Below are positions 7,875-16,226 of a stretch of 64,000 nucleotides of DNA, piece after piece; position 1 is the first letter of the stretch; the number at the start of each line of letters is the position of its first letter. The position numbers and the translations under genes were made by a program. Source of the stretch: Bacteroidales bacterium (GTDB taxonomy: Bacteria > Bacteroidota > Bacteroidia > Bacteroidales > UBA932); contig JAFZFH010000116.1 of NCBI GenBank assembly GCA_017555965.1, positions 1 through 64,000 of the forward strand, written 5' to 3'. The notes beneath the pieces are model-generated. The model was not told where the DNA came from, did no database searches, and saw only the letters and a list, made by a program, of their open reading frames with translations.

Positions 7875-9860
7875 ATGAAGCCTATCAAGACTATCTTATC
7901 GCTTTTTGCAGTGGCCTTGACTGTGTCGGCAATGGCACAGTCAAATGAAATGAAGGTCCGTATGAACAAGGTTGGTGCGGAGATCCAGCCTACAATGTAC
8001 GGAATCTTTATTGAGGATATTAATTTTGCAGCAGACGGAGGCCTATACGCAGAGCTGGTCAAGAACCGCTCATTTGAGTTCCCGAACAATCCTCTTCAGG
8101 GATGGAATGTCGGAGGCCGCCTTGAAGTCCTTGCGGACGGCCCGTTTGAACGTAATCCACATTATGTGAGACTCTATTATCCCGGCCATCCTCACAAGCA
8201 TACAGGAATTGAGAATAACGGCTTCTTTGGTATCGGACTTAAACAGGGAGAGCAATATCGCTTCAGTGTATGGGCGAGGATTCCTGACGGCGATGCTGCA
8301 GGACGACTTTCTGTCGAACTGATCAACACTGCTTCAATGGATGAAGGACAGGCGCACTCTACTGCTCAGATCACAGTTGGCTCAAAGGAGTGGAAGCAGT
8401 ACGAGGTCGTCATGACATCTGCTGTCACTGATTCTGAAGCGACGCTACGTATCTTCCTTGACAGTCCGGTTACAGTAGATATTGAACATGTGTCATTATT
8501 CCCTGTTGATACATGGAACGGACATAAGAACGGCCTTAGAAAGGATCTTGCGCAGGCTCTTTATGACCTTAAGCCAGGACTCTTCCGTTTCCCTGGAGGC
8601 TGTATAGTCGAGGGAACAGATCTTGAGACCAGATACAACTGGAAGAATACTGTCGGTCCTGTTGAAAACCGTCCTTTGAATGAAAACAGATGGCAGCATA
8701 CGTTCAGGCATCGTTACTATCCGGACTATTTCCAGTCATACGGATTGGGATTTTATGAGTACTTCCTTCTTTCTGAGGAAATCGGAGCAGAGCCGTTGCC
8801 TATTATCAGCTGCGGACTTGCATGTCAGTTCCAGAATGACACACCGGATGCTCACGTACCTGTGTGCGAGCTTGACAGCTATATTCAGGATGCTCTGGAT
8901 CTCATCGAGTTTGCAAATGGTGATGTGAACTCAGAGTGGGGAAAACTTCGTGCAGAGATGGGACATCCTGCACCGTTCAACCTCAAGTTCATCGGTATCG
9001 GAAACGAGCAGTGGGGTCCTGAATATCCAGAGCGTCTTGAACCCTTCATCAAGGCGATCCGTGCAAAATACCCTGAAATCAAGATTGTAGGTTCATCTGG
9101 CCCTAACTCGGAGGGAGATCAGTTTGATTATCTCTGGCCGGAGATGAAGAAGCTTGGCGCAGATCTCGTGGATGAGCATTTCTATCGTCCTGAGTCATGG
9201 TTCCTTGCACAGGGTGCCAGATATGACAATTATGACCGCAAGGGTCCTAAGGTATTTGCAGGTGAGTATGCTTGCCACGGAGCAGGAAAGAAGTGGAATC
9301 ACTTTGAGGCATCTCTCCTTGAGGCTGCGTTCATGACAACAATCGAAAGGAATGCTGATATCGTACATATGGCGACATACGCTCCTCTCTTTGCTCATGT
9401 TGAAGGATGGCAGTGGAGACCTGACCTCATCTGGTTTGATAATCTCCGCAGCATGAAGTCCTGCAGCTGGTATGTACAGAAGCTTTATACTCAGTATAAG
9501 GGTACTAATGTTCTGACTCTCACGGATATGTCAGGTGCAAATGTTACAGGAGCGGAGGGACAGAACGGACTTTTCGCAAGTTCTGTTTACGACTCAGTCA
9601 CGAACCAGGTCTATGTGAAGATAATCAATACATCAGATGAGATTCAGCCTGTAAAGGTAAGTTTTGACGGTCTTAAGAAGAATGAGGCCCTCAAAGGAGT
9701 AGCGGCAGTAAGTTATCATTCAGATGATCTTGACGCCGACAATACTCTTGACGAGCCTGAGAAGATCGTTCCAAAGACATCTGACCTGAATTTTGAAGGT
9801 AAGGTTCTTGAGGTGAATGTAGCGCCGAAGACATTTATGGTATATGTCCTTCAGAAATGA
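7875..9860 (+). CDS. Secreted alpha-L-arabinofuranosidase, GH51, CBM-like insert
   Basis: This is a second GH51 enzyme, from a different subgroup than its neighbour. From ATG 7875 it is 661 residues with a signal peptide (ILSLFAVALTVSAMA). ATG 7842 lies in the upstream hairpin and would spoil the signal. A jelly-roll segment resembling carbohydrate-binding modules of the CBM4/9 type spans about 75-210. The catalytic barrel then carries RFPGGCIVEG (238-247), acid/base E378 in GIGNEQWG and nucleophile E464 in VFAGEYACHG, followed by the C-terminal AraF domain. It is the same architecture as extracellular Bacteroidota arabinofuranosidases. The two GH51 enzymes probably cooperate on arabinose-bearing polysaccharides. 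Confidence 0.92.
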   Translation: MKPIKTILSLFAVALTVSAMAQSNEMKVRMNKVGAEIQPTMYGIFIEDINFAADGGLYAELVKNRSFEFPNNPLQGWNVGGRLEVLADGPFERNPHYVRLYYPGHPHKHTGIENNGFFGIGLKQGEQYRFSVWARIPDGDAAGRLSVELINTASMDEGQAHSTAQITVGSKEWKQYEVVMTSAVTDSEATLRIFLDSPVTVDIEHVSLFPVDTWNGHKNGLRKDLAQALYDLKPGLFRFPGGCIVEGTDLETRYNWKNTVGPVENRPLNENRWQHTFRHRYYPDYFQSYGLGFYEYFLLSEEIGAEPLPIISCGLACQFQNDTPDAHVPVCELDSYIQDALDLIEFANGDVNSEWGKLRAEMGHPAPFNLKFIGIGNEQWGPEYPERLEPFIKAIRAKYPEIKIVGSSGPNSEGDQFDYLWPEMKKLGADLVDEHFYRPESWFLAQGARYDNYDRKGPKVFAGEYACHGAGKKWNHFEASLLEAAFMTTIERNADIVHMATYAPLFAHVEGWQWRPDLIWFDNLRSMKSCSWYVQKLYTQYKGTNVLTLTDMSGANVTGAEGQNGLFASSVYDSVTNQVYVKIINTSDEIQPVKVSFDGLKKNEALKGVAAVSYHSDDLDADNTLDEPEKIVPKTSDLNFEGKVLEVNVAPKTFMVYVLQK

Positions 9861-9869
9861 TAAGCGACT

Positions 9870-11009
9870 ATGAGTAACAAGAAGACAGTATTCCTCACCG
9901 GCGCGACAGGAAATATGGGATGGGCCGGCTTCAAGGAGTTATATGCTCGTAAGGAGAGATTCAATATAAGGATACTTGCCCGCGACAGCAAGAAGAACCG
10001 CAAGATGCTTGCTAAGTATCTTGCAGACTCTTCGGTTACAGTCGTATGGGGTGACCTTATGAACTATGAAGACGTTCTTGCCGGAGTGACAGGTGCAGAT
10101 TATGTGCTTCATGTCGGTGGCATGGTGTCTCCTGCGGCTGACTATTATCCGGAAAAGACCCTGCAGGTCAATATCGGGTCTGCGGAAAACGTCGTCAAGG
10201 CAGTGCTTGCGCAGCCGAACGCATCTGAAATCAAGGTTGTCTACATCGGATCTGTAGCCCAATATGGAGACAGAAATCCGCCATATCACTGGGGATGTGC
10301 ATCAGAGCCTCAGGTTCCTGCAAAATTTGATATGTATGCACTCTCAAAGATCCGTTCTGAGCAGATCTTTGCTTCTGCAGGACTTAAATATGTCGTTTCA
10401 TTGCGTCAGAGCGGCATACTGTATCCCGGTATATTGAGTGTGGTCAATCCGACAGCATTCCATGTGCCTATGGGAGGCGTACTCGAGTGGGCGACAATCG
10501 AGGATTCCGGACGACTTCTTGCACAGGTCTGCGAAGATTGGGTTCCTGAAGATTTCTGGAACAAGGCATACAATATAAGCAGCGGTGCTCAGTATCGTAT
10601 GACCAATTATGAATTCATGAACAGGATGCTTTCTGCCCTCGGCCTGCCTTCTGCAGATAAAGTGTTCGAGCCACAGTGGTTTGCCTTGAAGAACTTCCAT
10701 GGAATGTGGTACAAAGATGCGGATGTACTTGAAGATGTGCTCCATTTCAGGGGGAATGTTCCTGTCGATGAATACTTCGCAACGATGAAGTCCAAGCTTC
10801 CATGGTACTATCGTCTGGCTTTTCTTGCACCTGCATGGGCAGTCAGGATGTTCATGAAGCCGTTTGCATTTGAGCCGGGACTAGGAACACAATGGTGGGT
10901 GGAGAATGATCCTGAAAGATTCGAGGCCTATTACGGACCTCGCGAAGCATATGATGCCATTCGTACATGGGACGATATACGTCCGTCAGAATTAGATAAG
11001 AAGCTATGA
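9870..11009 (+). CDS. NAD(P)-dependent epimerase/dehydratase (extended SDR)
   Basis: This 379-residue extended short-chain dehydrogenase/reductase is cytoplasmic, with no signal peptide. The Rossmann motif TGATGNMG is at residues 10-17. The catalytic set is S128 in YIGSVAQYG with Y156 and K160 in MYALSK. The C-terminal third is longer than usual and rich in Trp and Tyr. The substrate cannot be read from sequence; sugar nucleotide or another small alcohol is possible. It begins nine bases after the second GH51 gene and overlaps nrdG by four bases, so it is cotranscribed with both, although a role in arabinose use is only a guess. Confidence 0.8.
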   Translation: MSNKKTVFLTGATGNMGWAGFKELYARKERFNIRILARDSKKNRKMLAKYLADSSVTVVWGDLMNYEDVLAGVTGADYVLHVGGMVSPAADYYPEKTLQVNIGSAENVVKAVLAQPNASEIKVVYIGSVAQYGDRNPPYHWGCASEPQVPAKFDMYALSKIRSEQIFASAGLKYVVSLRQSGILYPGILSVVNPTAFHVPMGGVLEWATIEDSGRLLAQVCEDWVPEDFWNKAYNISSGAQYRMTNYEFMNRMLSALGLPSADKVFEPQWFALKNFHGMWYKDADVLEDVLHFRGNVPVDEYFATMKSKLPWYYRLAFLAPAWAVRMFMKPFAFEPGLGTQWWVENDPERFEAYYGPREAYDAIRTWDDIRPSELDKKL

Positions 11010-11509
11010 AGATAAGGGTATTGGATATATTGGAAGAAACTATGGCTGATGGCCCGGGATTCCGCACGTCGATCTATTGTGCGGGATGCGCGCATCATTG
11101 CCCGGGCTGCCATAATCCGCAGTCGTGGGATTTTGCCGGAGGTCGTGAGATGTCTGTCGACGAACTTCTGCAGGTGGTCAAGGCCGATGAATTTTCAAAC
11201 GTGACATTCTCCGGTGGCGACCCTCTTTATCAGGTCGAGGCCTTTACCGAACTCGCACGTCGCATAAAGGAGGAGACAGGCAAGAATATATGGTGCTATA
11301 CCGGATTCAAATATGAGGAAATTGTCGCTGACAAACGTCTGAGCCAGATTCTTCCATATCTTGACACTCTGGTAGATGGTCCGTTCATGCAGGAACTGCG
11401 TGATCCGGAACTTCATTTCCGTGGCAGTTCAAATCAGCGCATCATCCATCTTACAGAAAATAAGGACGATGCCGTTGCCGGCACCGTCCCGATCATTCCG
11501 TATAAATAG
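11006..11509 (+). CDS. nrdG: Anaerobic ribonucleotide reductase-activating protein NrdG
   Basis: NrdG is the radical SAM activase that installs the glycyl radical on NrdD. The [4Fe-4S] site CX3CX2C is visible in GCAHHCPGCHNPQSW (about residues 27-41), followed by the glycine-rich SGGDPLYQ SAM-binding motif (about 73-80). At 167 residues it is of normal length. It overlaps the SDR gene by 4 bases (ATGA). It converges on nrdD with only ten bases between the stop codons, instead of lying downstream of nrdD on the same strand as is usual. Confidence 0.95.
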   Translation: MKIRVLDILEETMADGPGFRTSIYCAGCAHHCPGCHNPQSWDFAGGREMSVDELLQVVKADEFSNVTFSGGDPLYQVEAFTELARRIKEETGKNIWCYTGFKYEEIVADKRLSQILPYLDTLVDGPFMQELRDPELHFRGSSNQRIIHLTENKDDAVAGTVPIIPYK

Positions 11510-11519
11510 TTTTTCTCTG

Positions 11520-13727
11520 CTATTCGTGTACCACGCGGTCGCGGAGCTCTGCGAGCTTACCGCTGTTCCAACGGCTTGTAGTACCAACAAGGTAACCTGT
11601 GATTCGCTGGAGCTTGTCAATGTTGTGGCTGCCGCAGTGTGGGCATTTTACAAGTCCTTCCTTGGCATTCTCGAAACCGCAGTCCATACATCTGTTTCTG
11701 TTATGGTTCACTGAACAGTATCCGATGTCGTATTTGTCCATAAGGTCAACAATTGACATGATTGCCTCAGGGTTGTGAGTTGCATCTCCGTCGATCTCTA
11801 CGTAGAAGATGTGGCCACCGCCAGTGAGTGCGTGATATGGTCCCTCGATTTCTGCCTTGTGCTTAGGTGTACATTTGTAATATACAGGCACGTGGTTGGA
11901 GTTTGTATAATATTCCTTATCTGTAACTCCTGGGATCACGCCGAACTTTTTCTTGTCTCCACGTGTGAAGCGACCTGCAAGTCCCTCAGCCGGAGTTGCG
12001 AGCACACTGTAGTTGTGCTTGTATGTCTCACAGAACTCATTCACCTTGCTGCGCATGAATGTAACGATGCGGAGTCCGAGTTCCTGAGCCTCAGCAGACT
12101 CTCCGTGGTGCTTTCCGATAAGCGCGATAAGTGTCTCTGCAAGTCCGATGAATCCGATACCGAGAGTTCCGTGGTTGATTACAGACTCGATGGTGTCGTT
12201 GTCACTGAGCTTGTCACTGTCCATCCAGAGTGCACCCATAAGCAATGGGAACTGCTTCTTGAGAGCGGTCTTCTGGAAGTTGAATCTTTCGTTGAGCTGC
12301 TTCGCTGCAATTTCGAGCACTCTGTCAAGCTTCTGGAAGAACTCATGGAGTCTGGTCTCCTTGTCCTGAATGCTCATACACTCGATCGCAAGCTTCACGA
12401 TGTTGATTGTAGTGAATGAGAGGTTTCCTCGAGCGATAGACGTCTTAGGTCCGAATCTGTTTTCGAACACTCGTGTGCGGCATCCCATTGTCGCAACCTC
12501 CCACTGATATCTCTTAGGGTCATCCGCCTTCCAGAGCTCGTGGTGGTTGAACGGTGCGTCAAGGTTCACGAAGTTAGGGAAGAATCTGCGTGCAGATACC
12601 TTACATGCAAACTTGTAAAGGTCGTAGTTACGGTCCTCAGGCAGATAGCTTACTCCGCGTTTCTTCTTCCAGATCTGGATAGGAAAGATCGCAGTCGAGC
12701 CGTTTCCTACACCTTCATATGTTGTGTTGAGAATCTCACGGATGACGCATCGTCCTTCCGGTGATGTGTCAGTACCGTAGTTGATCGAGCTGAATACAAC
12801 CTGGTTACCTCCGCGTGAGTGGATTGAGTTCATGTTGTGGACGAATGCCTCCATTGACTGATGAACACGGCTCACAGTCATGTTGATTGCATGCTGTACC
12901 ACTCTGTCATCCCCCTGGATGCCAACGAGGTTACGCTTAAGGTAATCGTCGATCTTTACGTTATAGAGTCTTGAATAGTCTTCGCCGTTGATCTCGCCGA
13001 TCTTGTCGAGTTCCTCCTGGAATGTCCTTCTTACGAACGGAGCCATGTAGAAGTCGAAGGCTGGGATGGCCTGACCACCGTGCATTTCATTCTGTACGGT
13101 CTCCATCGAGATACATCCGAGGATGCTGGCTGTCTCGATTCTTTTTGCCGGGCGAGACTCGCCATGACCTGCAAAGAATCCTTCCTCAAGAATCTTGTCA
13201 AGAGGATGCTGGATACAGGTGAGGCTCTTTGTAGGGTAGTAGTCCTTGTCGTGGATGTGGATGTAGTTGTTCTGAACAGCCTCCTTTACATCTTCAGACA
13301 AAAGGCACTCGTCTACATATGATTTTGTCGATTCTGAAGCAAACTTCATCATCATGCCCGCAGGGGTGTCTGCGTTCATGTTTGCATTCTCGCGTGTGAT
13401 TTCAGTTGCCTGTGCATCGATGATCTCCTGGAAGATCTCGCGTGACTTTGCCTTGCGGGCAAGGTTACGCTGGTTACGGTAGGCAATGTATTTCTTTGCA
13501 ACTTCCTTGCGAGGACTGTTCATGAGCTCATACTCCACCTGATCCTGGATATCCTCCACGCTCATCTTGTCCACATTTATCTTAGATATCGCGGATGCGA
13601 TTTCTGCAGCAAGAACTATATCTTCGCCATCTTCAGTAACATTCATTGCCTTGAGGATGGCATCGACAATCTTTCTGTTGTCAAAAATCACGACTCTACC
13701 GTCGCGTTTCACTACATGCTTGACCAT
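11520..13727 (-). CDS. nrdD: Anaerobic ribonucleoside-triphosphate reductase NrdD
   Basis: This class III ribonucleotide reductase makes deoxynucleotides in oxygen-free growth. The 735 residues start with an ATP-cone (VKRDGRVVIFDNRKIVDAIL). The catalytic barrel includes SLTCIQHPL and MHGGQAIPAFDFYM. Near the C-terminus a zinc site, CMDCGF with CPHCGS, precedes the glycyl-radical loop RITGY, with the radical glycine at about residue 711. A TATCTTTG element lies about 108 bases upstream on the minus strand, giving a leader of about 100 nt. It is tail-to-tail with its activase gene nrdG. Confidence 0.97.
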   Translation of the reverse strand: MVKHVVKRDGRVVIFDNRKIVDAILKAMNVTEDGEDIVLAAEIASAISKINVDKMSVEDIQDQVEYELMNSPRKEVAKKYIAYRNQRNLARKAKSREIFQEIIDAQATEITRENANMNADTPAGMMMKFASESTKSYVDECLLSEDVKEAVQNNYIHIHDKDYYPTKSLTCIQHPLDKILEEGFFAGHGESRPAKRIETASILGCISMETVQNEMHGGQAIPAFDFYMAPFVRRTFQEELDKIGEINGEDYSRLYNVKIDDYLKRNLVGIQGDDRVVQHAINMTVSRVHQSMEAFVHNMNSIHSRGGNQVVFSSINYGTDTSPEGRCVIREILNTTYEGVGNGSTAIFPIQIWKKKRGVSYLPEDRNYDLYKFACKVSARRFFPNFVNLDAPFNHHELWKADDPKRYQWEVATMGCRTRVFENRFGPKTSIARGNLSFTTINIVKLAIECMSIQDKETRLHEFFQKLDRVLEIAAKQLNERFNFQKTALKKQFPLLMGALWMDSDKLSDNDTIESVINHGTLGIGFIGLAETLIALIGKHHGESAEAQELGLRIVTFMRSKVNEFCETYKHNYSVLATPAEGLAGRFTRGDKKKFGVIPGVTDKEYYTNSNHVPVYYKCTPKHKAEIEGPYHALTGGGHIFYVEIDGDATHNPEAIMSIVDLMDKYDIGYCSVNHNRNRCMDCGFENAKEGLVKCPHCGSHNIDKLQRITGYLVGTTSRWNSGKLAELRDRVVHE

Positions 13728-13834
13728 AAAATATAGTTATTAATTTATACCCGGGCCCTTTTGAGAGGGTCAGGATAAGTGTTGTTGTGTTATTGGGATG
13801 AATTAAGTCGGAACTGTCTGTCTGAACCGATAGA

Positions 13835-13842
13835 CAAAGATA
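13835..13842 (-). promoter_or_regulatory. -7 promoter element of nrdD
   Basis: The minus strand reads TATCTTTG, matching TAnnTTTG. The resulting nrdD leader is about 100 nt and contains a small hairpin (CCCT/AGGG near 13759-13772). I recognise no known riboswitch in it. Confidence 0.6.
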
Positions 13843-13890
13843 ATCAGCATAGGGAAAAATCCAAGGGGTTTTTCGGGAAAAGTTATCAAC

Positions 13891-13932
13891 AAAAAATAGA
13901 ACACCCCGCTAACTTGTTGATTAGCAGGGTGT
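13891..13932 (-). terminator. Rho-independent terminator of the PPTase gene
   Basis: ACACCCCGCTAA (13901-13912) pairs with TTAGCAGGGTGT (13921-13932), with one wobble pair, around an 8-nt loop. On the minus strand a T-rich tract (TCTATTTTTT, 13900-13891) follows. It is correctly placed about 60 bases past the stop of the phosphopantetheinyl transferase gene. Confidence 0.85.
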
Positions 13933-13990
13933 AATAAGGCGCATAATTTTTAATAAGTATAAATTCTATGTAACAGGAGTGTTTTGTCCC

Positions 13991-14626
13991 TTATCCCACA
14001 AGCCATACGATGACATGACGGTCGAAGATCATGTATTCAAGCTCGAACTCTTCTTCGTGCTCGTCCTTGTGGATGAATGTAGCCTCAAGTTCCCCCTCTT
14101 TTCTTACATTGAACTTCTCTACCTCGATCTGCTCTGCAAAGTCGACTCTGTTCTGTGACATTCTCTTGAAGATCGCTTCTTTTGCACACCAGTAGATTGC
14201 AAGCTGCTCGTTCTTCTTGTCGTCGTCCAGATCCTCAATCTCATCTTCAGAAAGAGCCTTTTTCTCTACAGCAGCGAAGTCTCTGTCGAGAGACTCGACA
14301 TCGATACCTACCTCTTCTTCGTCGTGGATGATGATGGCGACATAGTTTTCTGTATGTGTGATGCTGATGTTTGTGGCACAATTCTCCAGATACGGCTTGC
14401 CGTTGTCGTGGTGGTTAAGGTACATCTTTTCCTCGAACACCTCGTTGATGAGTGCTCTTACTGCGAGTTTCTGTCTTCTCTGGCTTTCGCTTCTGAAGAG
14501 CATGATCTCTTCAAGTTCATCTGTCGGAACAGAGGTGATCTTCATCAGCTCCTCTTCCGTTTCGGTAACATGCCATACAGCAATTTCCGCTTTGTTGTCA
14601 AGTCTCTTTCTTAAATATAGTGCCAT
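13991..14626 (-). CDS. 4'-phosphopantetheinyl transferase superfamily protein
   Basis: This Sfp/AcpT-type enzyme moves 4'-phosphopantetheine from CoA to a carrier-protein serine. The two family motifs are present: VGIDVES (about residues 107-113), carrying the Mg-binding Asp, and YWCAKEAIFKRMS (about 144-156), with the conserved WxxKEA and Lys. At 211 residues it is typical for the Bacteroidota form. The protein is very acidic, with runs of Asp and Glu (EEEVGID, DDDKKNEQ, HKDEHEEEFELE). It could act on fatty-acid ACP or another carrier; no synthase gene is nearby. A strong terminator follows it. Confidence 0.9.
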   Translation of the reverse strand: MALYLRKRLDNKAEIAVWHVTETEEELMKITSVPTDELEEIMLFRSESQRRQKLAVRALINEVFEEKMYLNHHDNGKPYLENCATNISITHTENYVAIIIHDEEEVGIDVESLDRDFAAVEKKALSEDEIEDLDDDKKNEQLAIYWCAKEAIFKRMSQNRVDFAEQIEVEKFNVRKEGELEATFIHKDEHEEEFELEYMIFDRHVIVWLVG

Positions 14627-14644
14627 ATAAAATTAAAAATGTTC

Positions 14645-14800
14645 TTATGAAATAGTGGAATTCGGTGAGCCTATATACGACAGACCGGTGCGTGCAGACC
14701 ATGCACACACAGCAAAGCTTTCCTGGCTTTCGCCGGAAGTATCGCCCATAATCATATAAATGTTGTTGGACAACGGATCGTCAGAAGTCTGATCCGCCAT
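14645..14800 (-). CDS. Possible small protein upstream of the PPTase
   Basis: This is a 51-residue reading frame (MADQTSDDPLS... to ...SPNSTIS) from ATG 14800, 18 bases upstream of the phosphopantetheinyl transferase start and inside that gene's leader. A longer TTG-initiated version from 14869 would begin inside the -7 element, so it is rejected. The frame has no recognisable domain, signal or membrane segment. Support comes only from its position in an otherwise ~236-nt leader. It could equally be non-coding leader sequence. Confidence 0.3.
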   Translation of the reverse strand: MADQTSDDPLSNNIYMIMGDTSGESQESFAVCAWSARTGLSYIGSPNSTIS

Positions 14801-14866
14801 AAAGCTCTGATTCTTTCCTATAGGACTGGGAGGTTCCACTTGTCTTAGATTCTTATAATTCAGGCG

Positions 14867-14874
14867 CAAAGATA
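14867..14874 (-). promoter_or_regulatory. -7 promoter element of the PPTase transcript
   Basis: The minus strand reads TATCTTTG (TAnnTTTG). The predicted start near 14861 would leave a leader of about 235 nt before the phosphopantetheinyl transferase. Confidence 0.55.
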
Positions 14875-14912
14875 CTAAATGTTTTGATATCTGAAAAATA
14901 AAATAAATTTAT

Positions 14913-14920
14913 TATATTTG
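14913..14920 (+). promoter_or_regulatory. -7 promoter element of mdh
   Basis: TATATTTG is a perfect TAnnTTTG match 39 bases before the mdh ATG, in an AT-rich divergent intergenic region. Confidence 0.65.
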
Positions 14921-14959
14921 CCAAGATTTGAAAACAAATGCTAACATTATAGAATTATC

Positions 14960-15946
14960 ATGGAATTTTTGACAAACGACAAACTCGTGATCGTAGGTGC
15001 CGGTGGCGCTATCGGATCAAACATGGCTCAGACAGCTCTCATGCTCGGCCTTACTCCAAACATCTGTCTTTATGACATTTATGGACCAGGTGTGAACGGT
15101 GTTGCAGAGGAGTTGTATCACTGCGCATTCGAGGGAGCTAACATCACTTGGACAACTGATCCTGAGGAGGCTTTCACTGGTGCCAAGTATATCATCTCAT
15201 CAGGTGGAGCTCCACGTAAGGAGGGTATGACTCGTGAGGACCTTCTCAAGGGTAACTGCCAGATCGCTGCAGAGTTCGGTGACAACATCAAGAAGTACTG
15301 CCCGGATGTAAACCACGTGGTAGTTATCTTCAACCCAGCTGACGTTACAGCTCTTACAGCACTCATCCGTTCAGGTCTCAAGCCAAGCCAGCTTACTTCA
15401 CTTGCAGCTCTCGACTCAACTCGTCTTCAGTCTGCAATTGCAAAGGAGCTCGGCGTACCACAGTATAAGGTAGAGAACGCACGTACTTATGGTGGTCACG
15501 GTGAGGCAATGGCTGTATTCGCATCTAAGATTACAGTTGACGGCAAGCCGCTTGCAGAGTACAATATTCCTGAGGACAAGTGGGCAGAGATCAAGCACGC
15601 TACAATCCAGGGTGGTTCAAACATCATCAAGCTTCGTGGCCGTTCTTCATTCCAGAGCCCATCATACCAGTCAGTACTCATGATCCAGGCTGCTATGGGC
15701 GGTCCTGAGTTCAACTGGCCGGCAGGTTGCTATGTAAACACAGAGAAGTATCAGAACGTTCTCATGGCTATGCCTACAGTAATCGATGCTACTGGTGTTC
15801 ACTTCGGTGAGGTTACTGGTTCAGAGGAGGAGATCGCTGCTCTCGACGCATCTTACGCACACCTCCAGGTTATGCGTGATGAGATCATCTCTCTCGGCAT
15901 CATCCCACCAGTATCTGAGTGGAAGACAATCAACCCTAACCTCTAG
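14960..15946 (+). CDS. mdh: Malate dehydrogenase
   Basis: This is an NAD-dependent malate/lactate dehydrogenase-family enzyme interconverting malate and oxaloacetate; in fermenting Bacteroidales it works in the reductive branch to succinate or propionate. The Rossmann motif VGAGGAIGSNM is at about residues 12-22. The substrate-binding segment is near GGAPRKEGMTR (about 81-91), and the catalytic His is in TYGGHGEAM (about 177-185). At 328 residues it matches the Bacteroidota type. Codons are strongly biased, as expected for an abundant central-metabolic enzyme. It is a single-gene unit with its own promoter and a strong terminator. Confidence 0.94.
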   Translation: MEFLTNDKLVIVGAGGAIGSNMAQTALMLGLTPNICLYDIYGPGVNGVAEELYHCAFEGANITWTTDPEEAFTGAKYIISSGGAPRKEGMTREDLLKGNCQIAAEFGDNIKKYCPDVNHVVVIFNPADVTALTALIRSGLKPSQLTSLAALDSTRLQSAIAKELGVPQYKVENARTYGGHGEAMAVFASKITVDGKPLAEYNIPEDKWAEIKHATIQGGSNIIKLRGRSSFQSPSYQSVLMIQAAMGGPEFNWPAGCYVNTEKYQNVLMAMPTVIDATGVHFGEVTGSEEEIAALDASYAHLQVMRDEIISLGIIPPVSEWKTINPNL

Positions 15947-15997
15947 CAGATAGCCGGAAACGGCATATTTTCTGACTAAATCAGGGTCAAATAGCAT

Positions 15998-16040
15998 AAA
16001 AGTGCAAAATTTTTCAAAAAAGTTTTGCACTTTTGTTTTT
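15998..16040 (+). terminator. Strong terminator of mdh
   Basis: AAAAGTGCAAAA (15998-16009) pairs perfectly with TTTTGCACTTTT (16023-16034), extended inwards by further A-T pairs, and is followed by GTTTTTT. The A/T symmetry makes it potentially bidirectional. Confidence 0.88.
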
Positions 16041-16046
16041 TCTGTC

Positions 16047-16054
16047 TATATTTG
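16047..16054 (+). promoter_or_regulatory. -7 promoter element of tRNA-Pro
   Basis: TATATTTG lies 29 bases before the first base of the tRNA and just after the mdh terminator. Confidence 0.6.
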
Positions 16055-16083
16055 CAATCCCAAATGAAAGGGAAACCAATAAT

Positions 16084-16157
16084 CGGGGTGTGGCGCAGTT
16101 GGTTAGCGCATCTGGTTTGGGACCAGAGGGTCCTGTGTTCGAGTCACAGTACCCCGA
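16084..16157 (+). tRNA. tRNA-Pro (TGG)
   Basis: This is a 74-nt cloverleaf. The acceptor CGGGGTG pairs with TACCCCG, with A as discriminator. The anticodon stem TCTGG/CCAGA encloses loop TTTGGGA with anticodon TGG. The T-arm has GTTCGAGTC. The 3' CCA is not encoded. It has its own promoter and a strong terminator at 16167-16195. Confidence 0.95.
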
Positions 16158-16166
16158 CTTCAAAAG

Positions 16167-16195
16167 GCAACTATCAATTGATAGTTGCTTTTTTT
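16167..16195 (+). terminator. Terminator of tRNA-Pro
   Basis: GCAACTATCAA and its reverse complement TTGATAGTTGC form a perfect 22-base palindrome (16167-16188), followed by seven T residues. Confidence 0.88.
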
Positions 16196-16198
16196 GTA

Positions 16199-16206
16199 TA
16201 TATTTG
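16199..16206 (+). promoter_or_regulatory. -7 promoter element of lolD-trmN6
   Basis: TATATTTG directly follows the tRNA terminator T-tract and lies 20 bases before the lolD ATG at 16227. Confidence 0.6.
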
Positions 16207-16226
16207 AATTCAGATTCAAGGGTCAT

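Noticed and set aside
11775..12419. 214-codon plus-strand frame within nrdD
   Set aside because: It is antisense to a fully conserved nrdD; its protein is Cys/Val/Leu-rich nonsense with no promoter.
13728..13829. Riboswitch in the nrdD leader
   Set aside because: It has only a small CCCT/AGGG hairpin; no conserved cobalamin or other riboswitch core was recognised.
15953..15964. GCCG-GAAA-CGGC mini-hairpin after mdh as the terminator
   Set aside because: The stem is only 4 bp; the strong hairpin with a T-tract at 15998-16040 is the better terminator.
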